Shown here: piece after piece, positions 53,492 through 54,504 of the stretch
Layout: every line of letters begins with the position of its first letter
Numbering within the stretch: the first letter of the stretch is position 1
NCBI RefSeq assembly: GCF_014357575.1
Contig: NZ_JACONW010000019.1
Coordinates: 1-54,504 of the forward strand
DNA length: 54,504 nt
Direction: 5' to 3'
Source: Pseudomonas folii
Lineage (GTDB): Bacteria; Pseudomonadota; Gammaproteobacteria; Pseudomonadales; Pseudomonadaceae
Program-made: the position numbers and the translations under genes
Notes under the pieces: generated by a model
Databases searched by the model: none
The model's input: the letters and a program-made list of their open reading frames with translations, nothing else
What the model was told of the DNA's origin: nothing

Positions 53492-54487
53492 ATGTCGACT
53501 CACGCCTCCGCGCCCCTGCGGCGCGTCAGCATCCTGGCTATTGACGGGGTGTTCGCTTCCACATTGATGCAAGCCAAGGATTTCTTTCACCTCGCTGCAC
53601 TGCGCTACAGCAAACAGCTGGGCCTGGGCAGAGTCCCCGCCTTCGAGACACGCATGGTCAGCCCGGACGGCAAGCCCGTGCGCAGTTTCAGCGACGTGGT
53701 ACTGCCCGTCGATGGCGACCTCGGCCAGAGCGATGTCATCGTGATCCCGGCATTCTGGGATGACTTCGACGCCCTGCGCCTGCGCTATCCCCAAGTCATT
53801 CCATGGCTGCGCGAACAACATGCCAGCGGCGCGGTGCTGTGCGGTGAAGCCAGTGGCGTATTCTGGCTGGCAGAATCCGGCCTGCTGGACGGCAAGGAAG
53901 CGACGACCTACTGGCGATTTTTCAACGACTTCGGTGAGCGATTTCCGAAAGTTCTGTTGAATCAGGAGAAACATCTGACAGACGCCGACAATCTGTACTG
54001 CGCAGGTGGCACGACGTCAGCCTGTGACTTGTACATCTATTTGATTGAGCGCTTCTGCGGCGCCAACGTTGCGCAAGCCGTTGCCCGGGACATTTTGTAC
54101 GAAGTACAACGCAACTATGCACCGGGTCGCATGGGTTTTGGCGGGCAGAAACTGCATCAGGATGTCGTGATCCTGCAAATCCAGCACTGGCTGGAAGAGC
54201 ATTTCGCCGACAAATTCCGCTTTGAAGATGTCGCCCGCAATCATGGCATGAGCATCCGCAACTTCATGCGCCGCTTCCAGACCGCCACCGGCGACAAGCC
54301 GCTGCACTACCTGCAACGGCTACGCATCGAAACCGCCAAAGGCCTGTTGTCCGGCACGCGCAAAAGCATCAAGACCATCAGCTACGAAGTGGGCTACGAC
54401 GACGCCAGCTTCTTCGCCCGACTGTTTCGCCAACATACGGAGCTGTCGCCGAATCAGTATCGGCAGCAGTTTCAGCAAGCTGCTTAA
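53492..54487 (+). CDS. GlxA-type AraC family transcriptional regulator
   Basis: A 331-residue regulator. Residues ~10-190 form a DJ-1/PfpI-like domain with Cys117 in the G-A-V-L-C-G-E-A-S-G elbow. Residues ~220-325 are an AraC DNA-binding domain with two helix-turn-helix motifs (D-V-A-R-N-H-G-M-S-I-R-N-F-M-R-R-F and I-S-Y-E-V-G-Y-D-D-A-S-F-F-A-R-L-F). GlxA-like proteins often sense amines or amino-acid derivatives. The ligand and target here are unknown, and no adjacent operon is visible before the window ends. Confidence 0.93.
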   Translation: MSTHASAPLRRVSILAIDGVFASTLMQAKDFFHLAALRYSKQLGLGRVPAFETRMVSPDGKPVRSFSDVVLPVDGDLGQSDVIVIPAFWDDFDALRLRYPQVIPWLREQHASGAVLCGEASGVFWLAESGLLDGKEATTYWRFFNDFGERFPKVLLNQEKHLTDADNLYCAGGTTSACDLYIYLIERFCGANVAQAVARDILYEVQRNYAPGRMGFGGQKLHQDVVILQIQHWLEEHFADKFRFEDVARNHGMSIRNFMRRFQTATGDKPLHYLQRLRIETAKGLLSGTRKSIKTISYEVGYDDASFFARLFRQHTELSPNQYRQQFQQAA

Positions 54488-54504
54488 CGGGCATCACCTG
54501 TAGG

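Overview
This window is a chromosomal segment of a Pseudomonas, most likely from the P. fluorescens / P. syringae side of the genus. The evidence is the order mutT/thiE - GST - argJ - secA - dciA - lpxC - dcw cluster - rnpB - rsmI - lpoA - sspAB - petABC - rpsI/rplM, the Pseudomonas-type protein sequences, and REP-type palindromes between genes. Almost everything is intact housekeeping sequence. The one accessory block lies at about 6.7-23.6 kb.

Layout. Positions 23-3041 (minus strand) hold a Nudix/ThiE-like fusion, a glutathione S-transferase and argJ; secA (minus) follows, then a divergent dciA (plus). Positions 6890-17671 (minus) are a tightly coupled operon that starts with a Tat-type lipoprotein of the SoxB/5'-nucleotidase fold and runs gspC-D-E-F-G-H-I-J-L-M-N. 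Divergent from it is a Tat-type PhoX lipoprotein (17904-19934, plus). Next come a detached gspK (minus), a second compact tatABC operon (21109-22372, plus) and a Cif-like exported epoxide hydrolase (minus). Positions 23714-41499 (minus) are lpxC and the complete division and cell-wall cluster, transcribed mraZ-rsmH-ftsL-ftsI-murE-murF-mraY-murD-ftsW-murG-murC-ddl-ftsQ-ftsA-ftsZ-lpxC. Then rnpB and rsmI (minus) are followed by lpoA-yraN-diaA-dolP (plus). sspB/sspA, petC/petB/petA and rpsI/rplM follow on the minus strand. The window closes with a Tas-like aldo/keto reductase and a GlxA-type AraC regulator on the plus strand.

How the accessory block may work. PhoX and the SoxB-like protein both carry a twin-arginine signal followed by a lipobox. 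The adjacent TatABC could export them folded to the periplasm, and the Gsp (type II) machine could move them to the outer surface or medium. No prepilin peptidase gene is present, so the pseudopilins would rely on a PilD encoded elsewhere. A possible PHO box lies in the divergent phosphatase promoter region, which fits phosphate scavenging.

The most interesting points: (i) the SoxB-like lipoprotein heading the operon has lost nearly all canonical metal ligands of its family, so it looks like a pseudoenzyme kept with a secretion system; (ii) the local TatC has Lys where the family has a conserved Glu in the twin-arginine recognition patch, and its TatA and TatB are very short; (iii) GspC is too short to hold a PDZ domain; (iv) the whole block sits between two essential housekeeping units. 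I could not run alignments or searches, so family claims rest on recognised sequence motifs.
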